Of a DNA stretch of 59,208 bases, positions 26,662 to 34,616 are shown one piece after another. The first letter of the stretch is position 1. The number at the start of each line of letters is the position of its first letter. The notes under the pieces were generated by a model. It made no database searches, was not told where the DNA came from, and was given only the letters and a program-made list of their open reading frames with translations. The DNA is from Bacteroidales bacterium UBA1769 (lineage in GTDB: Bacteria; Bacteroidota; Bacteroidia; Bacteroidales; UBA932): the NCBI GenBank assembly GCA_002314725.1, contig DCGV01000093.1, positions 5,144 to 64,351 of the forward strand, read 5' to 3'. Position numbers and translations under genes: made by a program.

Positions 26662-27383
26662 TATCTTCTTCTAAATTCTGAACAAGTTATTGCTGTTGCT
26701 ATTGCGACATTGAGAGACTCTGATGTCTCAGCTCCCAAAGGATACGGTGGAATGAACAGTCTATCGGTTATCTTGGATGCTATTGCATCTGAAATACCAT
26801 TACTTTCTGAACCCATTATTATAAGACCGGAAGAGTCCAAATCTTTGTTATAAATTGTATCACCATCAAGGAAGGTACCGTAAATTTTCATTCTCAGAGA
26901 GTTAAAACTATCTATGACAGTATCTAAATCGCAGTAAATGAATTTAATACGGAAAATTGCACCCATAGTAGCCTGGACTACTTTTGGATTAAAAATATCA
27001 ACTGTATCGTGTGATGCGAAGATAACATCAATGCCAAACCAATCAGCCAGTCTTATTATCGTACCGACATTCCCAGGATCCCTAAGTGAGTCCAAAGCCA
27101 GAGCCAATGGTTTGGTAGAGATTATTTTTTCAATGTCAGACTCTGACGGTAGAGATGGTTTTTTGATAAGTGCCAAAGATGGAGAAGGCGATGACAAGTT
27201 AGTAACTCTAGACATTGCATCCTCTCCTATCTCATCTTTACGATAGACATTCACAACTTCAAATTTGGAATGCAACGCCTCATCAACAATCTTATCACCC
27301 TCTGCCACAAATAATCCAGTCTCATCGCGAAACTTCTTCTGCGACAGAGATCGAATCAACTTTATATCGTTTTTACTTATCAT
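26661..27383 (-). CDS. TrmH/SpoU-family RNA 2'-O-methyltransferase
   Basis: A 240-residue SAM-dependent methyltransferase with the SPOUT knot. The N-terminal substrate-binding part contains FVAEGDKIVDEAL; the catalytic part shows motif 1 ALDSLRDPGNVGTIIRLADWFG (N, R near residues 105-113), motif 2 IIMGSESNGIS and motif 3 IPPYPLGAETSESLNVAIATAI. The target may be tRNA or 23S rRNA; this cannot be settled here. Its TAG stop overlaps the tamL GTG start, so the two are probably translated in a coupled manner, an arrangement not functionally obvious. Confidence 0.9.
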   Translation of the reverse strand: MISKNDIKLIRSLSQKKFRDETGLFVAEGDKIVDEALHSKFEVVNVYRKDEIGEDAMSRVTNLSSPSPSLALIKKPSLPSESDIEKIISTKPLALALDSLRDPGNVGTIIRLADWFGIDVIFASHDTVDIFNPKVVQATMGAIFRIKFIYCDLDTVIDSFNSLRMKIYGTFLDGDTIYNKDLDSSGLIIMGSESNGISDAIASKITDRLFIPPYPLGAETSESLNVAIATAITCSEFRRR

Positions 27384-27416
27384 TAATTCTATCCATAAAA
27401 TATTATTAATTTCATA

Positions 27417-27482
27417 TGATAATTATATTTGTGAAGGAGACTCTCCCCTAATCCTATGTCTCCTGAGCAAATATAATTATCA
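27417..27482. repeat. two-tier core-loop hairpin, singleton C
   Basis: Outer 15-bp AT-rich stem (27417-27431 with 27468-27482), 3-base linkers on both sides, inner 7-bp stem AGGAGAC/GTCTCCT (27435-27441 with 27458-27464) and a 16-base loop. The architecture is the same as family A hairpins but with a different core and loop. It lies between the trmH-type gene start and hairpin A1. Confidence 0.7.
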
Positions 27483-27500
27483 GATTATTATTCTATTATT

Positions 27501-27563
27501 AAAAATAATATTTATTCGAGACGCATTTACGAAGGAAGAGCGTCTCTCACAAATATTATTTTT
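27501..27563. terminator. two-tier core-loop hairpin, family A copy 1
   Basis: Outer 13-bp stem (27501-27513 with 27551-27563), 4-base linkers, inner 7-bp stem GAGACGC/GCGTCTC (27518-27524 with 27540-27546), loop ATTTACGAAGGAAGA. The core including loop is repeated exactly at 52500-52536. It lies 17 bases beyond the rmlB stop; read on the minus strand the outer arm ends in ATTATTTTT, so it could terminate rmlB transcripts. Confidence 0.8.
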
Positions 27564-27580
27564 AAATATGAAATCTATCA

Positions 27581-28720
27581 TTATCTATTAGCGTACATAT
27601 CTTGATAATAATGCTCGTACTCGCCGGAAGTAATCCTCTCCATCCACTGCTGATTATCAAGATACCATTTTACAGTCTTCTCAATCCCCTCTTCAAACTG
27701 AAGCGACGGAGCCCATCCGAGTTCATTCTTCAATTTCGATGAATCAATAGCATATCTTAAATCGTGTCCTGCGCGATCAGTAACGTAAGTAATTAGTGGA
27801 AGTGAGAATCCTTCCGGATTCCCAAGGATTTTATCCACTGTTTTGATAATGACCTTTATCAAATCAATATTTTTCCACTCATTGAAACCACCGATATTAT
27901 AAGTATCACCTATCTTACCATTATGGAATACGACATCAATGGCACGAGCATGATCCTCTACAAATAACCAATCTCGGATATTTTCACCTTTTCCATATAC
28001 AGGAAGAGGTTTTTGATGACGGATATTATTTATGAAAAGAGGAATAAGTTTCTCAGGGAATTGGTATGGGCCATAATTATTCGAACAATTGGTCAACACA
28101 ATCGGAAGTCCATAAGTATCGTGGAAAGCTCTGACGAAATGGTCAGATGAAGCCTTGGATGCACTGTATGGAGAGTGAGGCTGATATTTCCGATCTTCTG
28201 TGAAAAACTCTTCGCCGAAAGGACCGCCACCTGGTTCATCACCACCTTGTGAATTTGTAATTTCAAGTGCGCCATACACCTCATCAGTTGAAATATGGTA
28301 GAAAAGGCATCCTGGTCTGAAAAGACCATCATCGCATGCCCCGCACTGTGGCATTTTTCCACTCTCCAACCAATACTCCTTCGCAGCCTGAAGCAAACTC
28401 AAAGTACCTATCACATTGGTCTTTGCAAAAGTGAACGGGTCTTTTATGCTCCTATCCACATGACTCTCAGCAGCGAGATGGATGACACTATCAATATCAT
28501 ATTTTCTAAAGAGAGAACTAACTGTTTCTATATCACAGATATCGCCCTTCTCAAAGTGATAATTCGGGCAGTTCTCAATATCTTTCAGATTTTCAAGATT
28601 CCCAGCATAAGTTAATTTATCCAGATTGACAATCTGATAATCAGGGTACTTATTTACAAACAGACGGACAACATGAGATCCTATAAATCCTGCACCACCT
28701 GTAATGAGAATATTCTTCAT
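27581..28720 (-). CDS. rmlB: dTDP-glucose 4,6-dehydratase
   Basis: Converts dTDP-glucose to dTDP-4-keto-6-deoxyglucose for rhamnose and related sugars. An extended SDR: NAD-binding ITGGAGFIGSHVVRLF at the N-terminus, HLAAESHVDRSI near residue 84, the catalytic Thr-Asp-Glu in YHISTDEVYG near 143-151 and YSASKASSDHFVRA (Tyr/Lys) near 182. The C-terminal part has NCSNNYGPYQFPEKLIP and RDWLFVEDHARAI. Length 379 aa is slightly above the usual 350 owing to an insert near residues 120-135. rmlA, rmlC and rmlD are not adjacent. Its promoter may lie partly inside the upstream GH13 gene. Confidence 0.95.
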   Translation of the reverse strand: MKNILITGGAGFIGSHVVRLFVNKYPDYQIVNLDKLTYAGNLENLKDIENCPNYHFEKGDICDIETVSSLFRKYDIDSVIHLAAESHVDRSIKDPFTFAKTNVIGTLSLLQAAKEYWLESGKMPQCGACDDGLFRPGCLFYHISTDEVYGALEITNSQGGDEPGGGPFGEEFFTEDRKYQPHSPYSASKASSDHFVRAFHDTYGLPIVLTNCSNNYGPYQFPEKLIPLFINNIRHQKPLPVYGKGENIRDWLFVEDHARAIDVVFHNGKIGDTYNIGGFNEWKNIDLIKVIIKTVDKILGNPEGFSLPLITYVTDRAGHDLRYAIDSSKLKNELGWAPSLQFEEGIEKTVKWYLDNQQWMERITSGEYEHYYQDMYANR

Positions 28721-28764
28721 AACTTTTGCTAATTAGAAATAAAGCGAACAATCGCCATAACCTT

Positions 28765-28795
28765 CAAATTTAGCAAATTATTCTGAAACATCCAA
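28765..28795 (-). promoter_or_regulatory. candidate promoter for rmlB
   Basis: On the minus strand TTG (28793-28795) is followed after 20 bases by TAAATTTG (28765-28772), a full -7 match, 44 bases before the rmlB ATG. The upstream element lies within the last codons of the GH13 gene. The -33 box is only TTG rather than TTTG. Confidence 0.5.
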
Positions 28796-30259
28796 TCTTG
28801 TATAATCTTTTGAATTTACTTTAACCACCACTTCTGACGTATGGCGATTGATGTTGAAGAAGCTGAATGCTTCCTGCGGAATAGTAACTTTGACAGTTAC
28901 TGGCTTATTGGAGAAATTGACGACAACTATCATAGCTGATGATCCGAATCCTCTCATAAAGACAAATTGTTTAGATCCATCAAAATATTCAGAGGTAGGA
29001 TTGGCATACATCAAATCATATGTCTTCCCCTCTGAGAAAATAGCATCAGCTGTTGCAATCTTTAAAATCCGTTGATACTCCTTATAGACAATCTTCTCGT
29101 CTAAACTGAGCTTATCTTCAAGCCATCTTTTTATTGAAGGTACAATACAGTAATCGAAAATAGATGTCTTCCCATCCACTCCACTGAAACCCTCACTCTC
29201 CATACCTCTTTCGCCGAACTCTTGTCCCATATATATCATGAATGGTGAAGTATTGAAAAGAAGAGAAGCAGCCAATGGAGCATAAGCCGCCTTCCCACTG
29301 CCGGCATAAAAATCAGAAGCCACTCTAACCTCATCATGGTTTTCAAGGAAGTTTAACATTCTAGGTTGCATATCGCCAAGGAATTGCCATTGATCTGTCA
29401 GGGATCTTGCCTGAGCATTACCTTGGACTATAGCCTTTATCGTATCGTAGAAACAAGATTTATCATAGAGTAAATCAAAACCCGCTTCGAGATATTTTTG
29501 AAAATTATCTTTGGAATAGACCTCTGCGATGAAAAAGATGTTAGGATACAACTCCTTAACCTTTTCAAAAGCCCATTTAAAAAAATCGGAAGGGACAAGC
29601 TCAACCATATCGCAACGGAATCCATCAACACCCTTTGATACCCAGAAAAGAAGAATGTCCAACATCTTGGTCCAAGTATCATGGTTTTCATAATTCAGCT
29701 TTATGGTATCATACCAATCATTCTCGGTCAAATAGGTAGAGAAGGTATTTCCAGTCGCTTTTGCTGGATTTTCATAATATTGATCCGATATATTTGACGG
29801 CATATGGAGAGGCCCGTCTAATATATAGAAATTTTCGGCCTTGAAGTAGGATTTGTACTCTCTATAAACATGATTTGGAACAAAATCTATGACAACTTTC
29901 ATCCCGGCTTTATGCGTTCTAGAGACGAGAGCTTCAAATTCTGCCATTCTATTGTCTTGATTGACAGCCAGTGCTGGATCGACATCAAAATAGTTACGAA
30001 TAGCGTAGGGAGATCCTGCTTCCCCTTTTATTATGGCCTTATTGCAATCAGGAACGCCACGAAAAGAGCTCTTGGTTGCGTGGGAAATGACACCGGTATA
30101 CCACATAGCCCCAATTGACAGAGTCTTGTATTTGCGTAATACAGCATCAGTGATATCATTGAATTTACCGCTGCCATTAATATCGAAAGAGCCGCCGGGA
30201 ACGCAATTACGTTTCCCGAAGGCTCTTACTAACATTTGGTATATGATAAATTTTACCAA
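28778..30259 (-). CDS. cytoplasmic GH13 alpha-amylase-family glycosidase
   Basis: A 493-residue GH13 enzyme with no signal peptide. Conserved regions: VVIDFVPNHVYREY (region I), GVDGFRCDMVELVP with the nucleophile Asp near residue 224 (region II), NIFFIAEVYSKD with the acid/base Glu near 254 (region III) and MLNFLENHDEVRVAS with the His-Asp pair near 320 (region IV). A beta-sandwich C-domain ends the protein (FVFMRGFGSSAMIVVVNFSN). The substrate is probably intracellular glycogen or maltodextrin. The start overlaps the PFK gene end by seven bases, so sugar release and glycolysis are co-transcribed. Confidence 0.9.
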   Translation of the reverse strand: MVKFIIYQMLVRAFGKRNCVPGGSFDINGSGKFNDITDAVLRKYKTLSIGAMWYTGVISHATKSSFRGVPDCNKAIIKGEAGSPYAIRNYFDVDPALAVNQDNRMAEFEALVSRTHKAGMKVVIDFVPNHVYREYKSYFKAENFYILDGPLHMPSNISDQYYENPAKATGNTFSTYLTENDWYDTIKLNYENHDTWTKMLDILLFWVSKGVDGFRCDMVELVPSDFFKWAFEKVKELYPNIFFIAEVYSKDNFQKYLEAGFDLLYDKSCFYDTIKAIVQGNAQARSLTDQWQFLGDMQPRMLNFLENHDEVRVASDFYAGSGKAAYAPLAASLLFNTSPFMIYMGQEFGERGMESEGFSGVDGKTSIFDYCIVPSIKRWLEDKLSLDEKIVYKEYQRILKIATADAIFSEGKTYDLMYANPTSEYFDGSKQFVFMRGFGSSAMIVVVNFSNKPVTVKVTIPQEAFSFFNINRHTSEVVVKVNSKDYTRLDVSE

Positions 30260-31482
30260 TTCAAAATCTTCTTGAAGTCGTATGCTTCAGGATCTGGTAC
30301 GTATGCTTTTGCAGCAGCGTAATCAGCTTCAGTTATATAGTGGCAAACGTATTTGTAGAATACCTGTGCCATATCGCCTTCAATATCAACCAATCTTGGT
30401 GGAATCTTACCAGTTTCATCCTGAAGGTCAGTTAGATATAGAGGATTGATTTGACCCATTGGATCTACATATACCATACAACCGGTTTCACCCTTCTTGA
30501 ATAGTTCATAAACGCCTAGACCAAGTTGTGAGCAATATGTCAAGTCAAATGCGATAGGATCCTGGCAACGTACATCGTAACCGATCTCTACTGGACGTGA
30601 TTTAACCTTCATACCGATCTTTTTAAGCTCTTTTTCAATGATGTCATTGAACATAACAGCCTTTGAGATCTTACCAAGCTCTGGGTGACCGTGATCGTCA
30701 TATGTAAAGTGAACACCTGTAGCCTTCAACTCTTCATCGCTCAAGCTGTGGAATACACCCTCTGATACCATAATAGCACCGTAAGGGATACCCATAATAG
30801 CACGTTTGATGATAGCTGAGATAGAAAGTTTGATAATCTTATCAATTGTGATCTCACTCTTGTTGAACATCTCAGGGATGATGATCATTGGATAGTGGCA
30901 AGCAGCACCTACGTGAAGTGCAAGGTGACCTGCACTACGTCCCATAGCAGCTACGATAAGCCAGTTACCTGATGTACGGGCATCCTCATATACAGTAGCA
31001 GCGATGTGAGCGCCTTCAGCCTTAGCTGAGTTGAAACCGTATGTAGGAGTGTTCATTGGTAATGGAAGGTCATTATCAATAGTCTTTGGAACGTGGATAT
31101 TATGGATTGGATAGCTCTTAGCAACCAAGAATTTAGCAACGCGGTTAGCTGTAGAAGCAGTATCATCACCACCGACAGTAACAAGAAGTTTGATATTGTT
31201 ATCCTGGAAAAGTTTTAGATTGAAGTTTTTGTCGAAATCTTCCTGAGTAGGTTTGAAACGGCTCATCATAAGATATGAACCACCTCTTTTGAAGATTGTG
31301 TCAGCAAGAACGAAATTCAACTCTTCGAAATTTGGATTTGGAGAGAATAGACCTGAGTAACCTCCGTGGAGGCCAAGTACTCTGTAACCATTAGCCAAAA
31401 AAGCTTTTGCAATACTTCCAACAACTGTGTTCATTCCAGGAGCAGGACCGCCACCTGTCAAAATGATAACTGATTCTTTCAT
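30253..31482 (-). CDS. pfp: pyrophosphate-dependent 6-phosphofructokinase
   Basis: Phosphorylates fructose 6-phosphate in glycolysis. The sequence has the substrate-binding PKTIDNDLP near residue 133 and VGGDDTAS near 103. The Lys of PKTIDND and the second Asp of GGDD are the marks of PPi-dependent enzymes; ATP-dependent ones have GTIDND and GGDGS. Other family motifs are MGRSAGHLALH and EGVF. Length 409 aa is that of the PPi-type group. The start MKESVIILTGGGPAPGMN is unambiguous. It heads an operon with the GH13 gene. PPi specificity is an inference from these residues. Confidence 0.9.
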   Translation of the reverse strand: MKESVIILTGGGPAPGMNTVVGSIAKAFLANGYRVLGLHGGYSGLFSPNPNFEELNFVLADTIFKRGGSYLMMSRFKPTQEDFDKNFNLKLFQDNNIKLLVTVGGDDTASTANRVAKFLVAKSYPIHNIHVPKTIDNDLPLPMNTPTYGFNSAKAEGAHIAATVYEDARTSGNWLIVAAMGRSAGHLALHVGAACHYPMIIIPEMFNKSEITIDKIIKLSISAIIKRAIMGIPYGAIMVSEGVFHSLSDEELKATGVHFTYDDHGHPELGKISKAVMFNDIIEKELKKIGMKVKSRPVEIGYDVRCQDPIAFDLTYCSQLGLGVYELFKKGETGCMVYVDPMGQINPLYLTDLQDETGKIPPRLVDIEGDMAQVFYKYVCHYITEADYAAAKAYVPDPEAYDFKKILNW

Positions 31483-31530
31483 CTTTTAAAATATTATTGA
31501 GTTAAAATTTAATGACTTTTCAATCGCGAG

Positions 31531-31538
31531 CAAATTTA
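31531..31538 (-). promoter_or_regulatory. -7 box for the PFK-GH13 operon
   Basis: Reads TAAATTTG on the minus strand, a full consensus match, 48 bases before the PFK ATG. It is divergent from the ligA -7 box at 31561-31568, 22 bases apart. Confidence 0.5.
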
Positions 31539-31560
31539 ATCTTTTTTGAGTAAAAATCGT

Positions 31561-31568
31561 TATTTTTG
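31561..31568 (+). promoter_or_regulatory. -7 box for ligA
   Basis: TATTTTTG, a full TAnnTTTG match, 41 bases before the ligA ATG. A TTTG at 31545-31548 is only 12 bases upstream, too close for a standard -33 box. Confidence 0.5.
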
Positions 31569-31609
31569 TGAGAAGTTGTTTTAACACTTTCCATATTATT
31601 AAATAAGAG

Positions 31610-33637
31610 ATGGCAAAGATTACCAAAAAGGCCGCACAGGAGCGTATCAACTCTATCAGAAAGGATTTGGAGATACATAATCACAACTATTATGTATTGA
31701 ATGCACCTACTATTTCCGACTTCGAATACGACATGTTGATGCAAGAGTTGATGGGATTGGAGAATATGTTTCCGGAGTTCAAGACTAGCGACTCCCCTTC
31801 CCAGAAAGTCGGCAGCGACCTTGAAACTGACTCTTCATCTTTGGAATTCGTTCAGATCAACCACAAATATCCAATGCTCTCTTTGGGCAATACATACAAT
31901 AAAGATGAGCTCTTCGACTTCAATGACAGAATTGCCAAGTCCATTCAAACTCCATATACATTCTCTTGTGAATTAAAATTTGACGGAACTGCTATATGCC
32001 TTTCCTATAAGAATGGTGAGTTGATCAGAGCCTTGACTCGCGGTGATGGGACAAAAGGTGATGACGTATCACGCAATGTGGTCAATATCAAATCCATACC
32101 ACAAAAACTAACAGGTAGTGGATGGCCGGAGGAGTTTGAAATAAGAGGTGAAATATTCATGCCATTCGAGGCATTCGACAGATTGAATCATGAACGTGAG
32201 GAGAATGAAGAGACTCAATTTGCCAATCCAAGGAATGCAGCATCCGGTTCTTTGAAATTACAGAACCCTCTTGAAATGAGAGAGCGAGGGCTTGATTGTG
32301 TCCTCTACCACTTCATCTCTGATGACAACCCATTCAAGACACACATTGACGCGATTGAAGCAGCTGCTTCATGGGGCCTGCCGACATCCACATATAGCCG
32401 CAAGGCATATTCAATTGAGGATGCTATCAAATACATTGAATATTGGGATGAAAAGAGAAAAACTCTCCCTTTTGCTACCGACGGAATCGTCATAAAGGTC
32501 AACGAACTTGACATACAACGCCAATTGGGATTCACATCTAAAAGCCCACGTTGGGCAACAGCTTATAAATTTAAGCCGGAACAAGCCTGCACTCCTCTCC
32601 TTTCCATCGATTATCAAGTAGGCAGAACAGGTGCAGTCACACCTGTGGCGAATCTTGAACCAGTCCAACTCTCCGGAACAGTTGTCAAACGAGCATCTCT
32701 GCACAATAAGGATCAAATGGATTTGCTTGATATTCATATAGGTGATTATGTATATGTTGAGAAAGGAGGAGAAATAATACCGAAAATCACAGGGATTGAA
32801 AGTTCAAAAAGACCTCTCAACGCCAGAAGACCAGATTTTCCGATGACTTGCCCGGATTGTGGTGCTACTCTTGTTCGAGACGAGGAACAGGCTAAGCACT
32901 ACTGTCCCAACATAGACTTTTGCCCCACGCAAATCAAGGGCAGATTCGTTCACTTCGGGTCTCGAAAAGCGTTGGACATTCTACTGGGAGACGCCACTGT
33001 GGATGCTCTATATCAAAAGGGATATATACATACCCTTGATGATTTGTACAATTTGACAAAAGAGCAATTGTTAACATTGGATGGATGGAAAGATAAATCG
33101 GCAGATAACCTTCTTGAAAGCCTTGATAAATCAAAATCAGTCCCATTTGAGAGAGTTCTGTTTGCACTTGGCATAAGGCACATCGGAGAGACTACTGCTA
33201 AGATGTTGGCAACTCACTTCAAGAGTATCGATGCATTGGCTGATGCAACAAGAGATGATCTGCTGGAAATTGATGAAATCGGAGAGATCGTGGCTGATGA
33301 ACTAATTTCATATTTCAATGACCAAAGACATAAATCCATCATTGAGAAGCTAAAGAGTGCAGGTCTTAAGATGGCCATTGACGAAAACGAATCCAAAAAG
33401 TTATCGGATAAGCTTCAAGGGCTTTCAATTGTAATATCTGGTGTATTTTCAATCTCCAGAGAGGAATTGAAACAGATAATAGAATCCAATGGTGGTAAAA
33501 ATGTAGGGTCTGTAAGTCAAAAGACCTCATTTATCATAGCAGGTGATAACCCGGGACCGGAAAAGATCAAAAAAGCGGAAAAACTTGGTATAAAAATCAT
33601 ATCGGAAGATGAATTCAACAAAATGTTAATGCAATGA
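31610..33637 (+). CDS. ligA: NAD-dependent DNA ligase
   Basis: Seals nicks in DNA using NAD+. Domain order is complete in 675 residues: Ia domain (YYVLNAPTISDFEYDMLMQEL), adenylation domain with nucleophile Lys123 in CELKFDGTA, OB fold (VGRTGAVTPVANLEPV), zinc finger with four Cys (CPDCGATL ... HYCPNIDFCP, about residues 408-432), helix-hairpin-helix region (LFALGIRHIGETTAKMLA, LLEIDEIGEIVADEL) and a C-terminal BRCT domain (LSIVISGVFSISREELKQ). The start MAKITKKAAQERIN is typical. The TGA stop overlaps the yihY ATG. Confidence 0.97.
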   Translation: MAKITKKAAQERINSIRKDLEIHNHNYYVLNAPTISDFEYDMLMQELMGLENMFPEFKTSDSPSQKVGSDLETDSSSLEFVQINHKYPMLSLGNTYNKDELFDFNDRIAKSIQTPYTFSCELKFDGTAICLSYKNGELIRALTRGDGTKGDDVSRNVVNIKSIPQKLTGSGWPEEFEIRGEIFMPFEAFDRLNHEREENEETQFANPRNAASGSLKLQNPLEMRERGLDCVLYHFISDDNPFKTHIDAIEAAASWGLPTSTYSRKAYSIEDAIKYIEYWDEKRKTLPFATDGIVIKVNELDIQRQLGFTSKSPRWATAYKFKPEQACTPLLSIDYQVGRTGAVTPVANLEPVQLSGTVVKRASLHNKDQMDLLDIHIGDYVYVEKGGEIIPKITGIESSKRPLNARRPDFPMTCPDCGATLVRDEEQAKHYCPNIDFCPTQIKGRFVHFGSRKALDILLGDATVDALYQKGYIHTLDDLYNLTKEQLLTLDGWKDKSADNLLESLDKSKSVPFERVLFALGIRHIGETTAKMLATHFKSIDALADATRDDLLEIDEIGEIVADELISYFNDQRHKSIIEKLKSAGLKMAIDENESKKLSDKLQGLSIVISGVFSISREELKQIIESNGGKNVGSVSQKTSFIIAGDNPGPEKIKKAEKLGIKIISEDEFNKMLMQ

Positions 33638-34584
33638 ATCTGAAGACAATAGAAAACATATACAAAAAAGTTGTAAAGTTCTTTACCAATGATATTTGGG
33701 AGGGTGATTTCTCTGAACTGGGGCGAATCAAGAATAAATTTGTCCATTTTATCAGGGTTGTACTCTTGGGAACAAAGGATTTCCAACAAAAAGGCATACC
33801 AAGAGAGTCGGCAGCATTAAGTTTTTTCGGAGCATTGGCAATAGTACCGATCTTCGCATTCATAATGTTCGTATCCAAAGGTTTCGGTTTCGATGATATA
33901 ATAATCGGATCTTTGGAGCAGGCTTTCCCGACCAGTACACCACTTATCAACCAAATACAAAATTGGGCATCCAACATTATTACAGCCATATCCAATGGTG
34001 TATTTGGATGGGTTTCTATATGTATCTTCCTATGGTTCATTTTGAGATTATTGATGAATATTGAGATATCATTCAATAAAATGTGGGGATACTGTAAAAC
34101 CAGGAATGTAATCAAAAGTTTCAGCGGTTATCTTACCATTCTTATCCTCACACCATTCATTCTTGGACTATTTCTATTTGGATTCGGTTATTGTCTTCAA
34201 TTCATCGGAGCTATTGAAGAGTCTGTAAGTGAAATTAAAATATTGACATCAAATCTATTCTGGTTCGTATTCTACGGAATAGCCGTTGTAGTACTTTCTT
34301 TGATGTACAAATTCATTCCTATGGTCAAAGTACAGTACTCCGCTGCTTTAAAAGCGGCGCTGGTTGCCGGAATCGCATTCGTAGTACTACAGTTTCTATA
34401 CATAAAGACGCAATTACTTGTAATGAGATCCAGCGCAGTTTATGGTGCATTCGCTGCCATTCCTCTCTTTCTAATGTGGATGAATATCAGTTGGCAAATA
34501 GTACTTTACGGAGTAATGCTTTCCAATGGAATCCAAGAGGCCAATATGGTAGAGAAAGAGATGAACGAAAAAAATCTTCCATAA
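33634..34584 (+). CDS. yihY: YihY/BrkB family membrane protein
   Basis: A 316-residue inner-membrane protein of the YihY family, formerly misnamed RNase BN. Six hydrophobic segments are visible between residues 60 and 295, with the family signature RESAALSFFGALAIVPIFAF near residue 52 and the late SSAVYGAFAAIPLFLMWMNISW near residue 265. The function is not established. The start overlaps the ligA stop by four bases (ATGA), so the two are translationally coupled. Confidence 0.88.
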   Translation: MNLKTIENIYKKVVKFFTNDIWEGDFSELGRIKNKFVHFIRVVLLGTKDFQQKGIPRESAALSFFGALAIVPIFAFIMFVSKGFGFDDIIIGSLEQAFPTSTPLINQIQNWASNIITAISNGVFGWVSICIFLWFILRLLMNIEISFNKMWGYCKTRNVIKSFSGYLTILILTPFILGLFLFGFGYCLQFIGAIEESVSEIKILTSNLFWFVFYGIAVVVLSLMYKFIPMVKVQYSAALKAALVAGIAFVVLQFLYIKTQLLVMRSSAVYGAFAAIPLFLMWMNISWQIVLYGVMLSNGIQEANMVEKEMNEKNLP

Positions 34585-34599
34585 GCCGCGAAAAAGATG

Positions 34600-34607
34600 T
34601 AACTTTG
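34600..34607 (+). promoter_or_regulatory. -7 box just before rel
   Basis: TAACTTTG, a full consensus match, ends nine bases before the rel ATG, so the predicted leader is only about 3-6 nt. There is no obvious TTTG 19-21 bases upstream. Confidence 0.55.
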
Positions 34608-34616
34608 TAGTTTACT

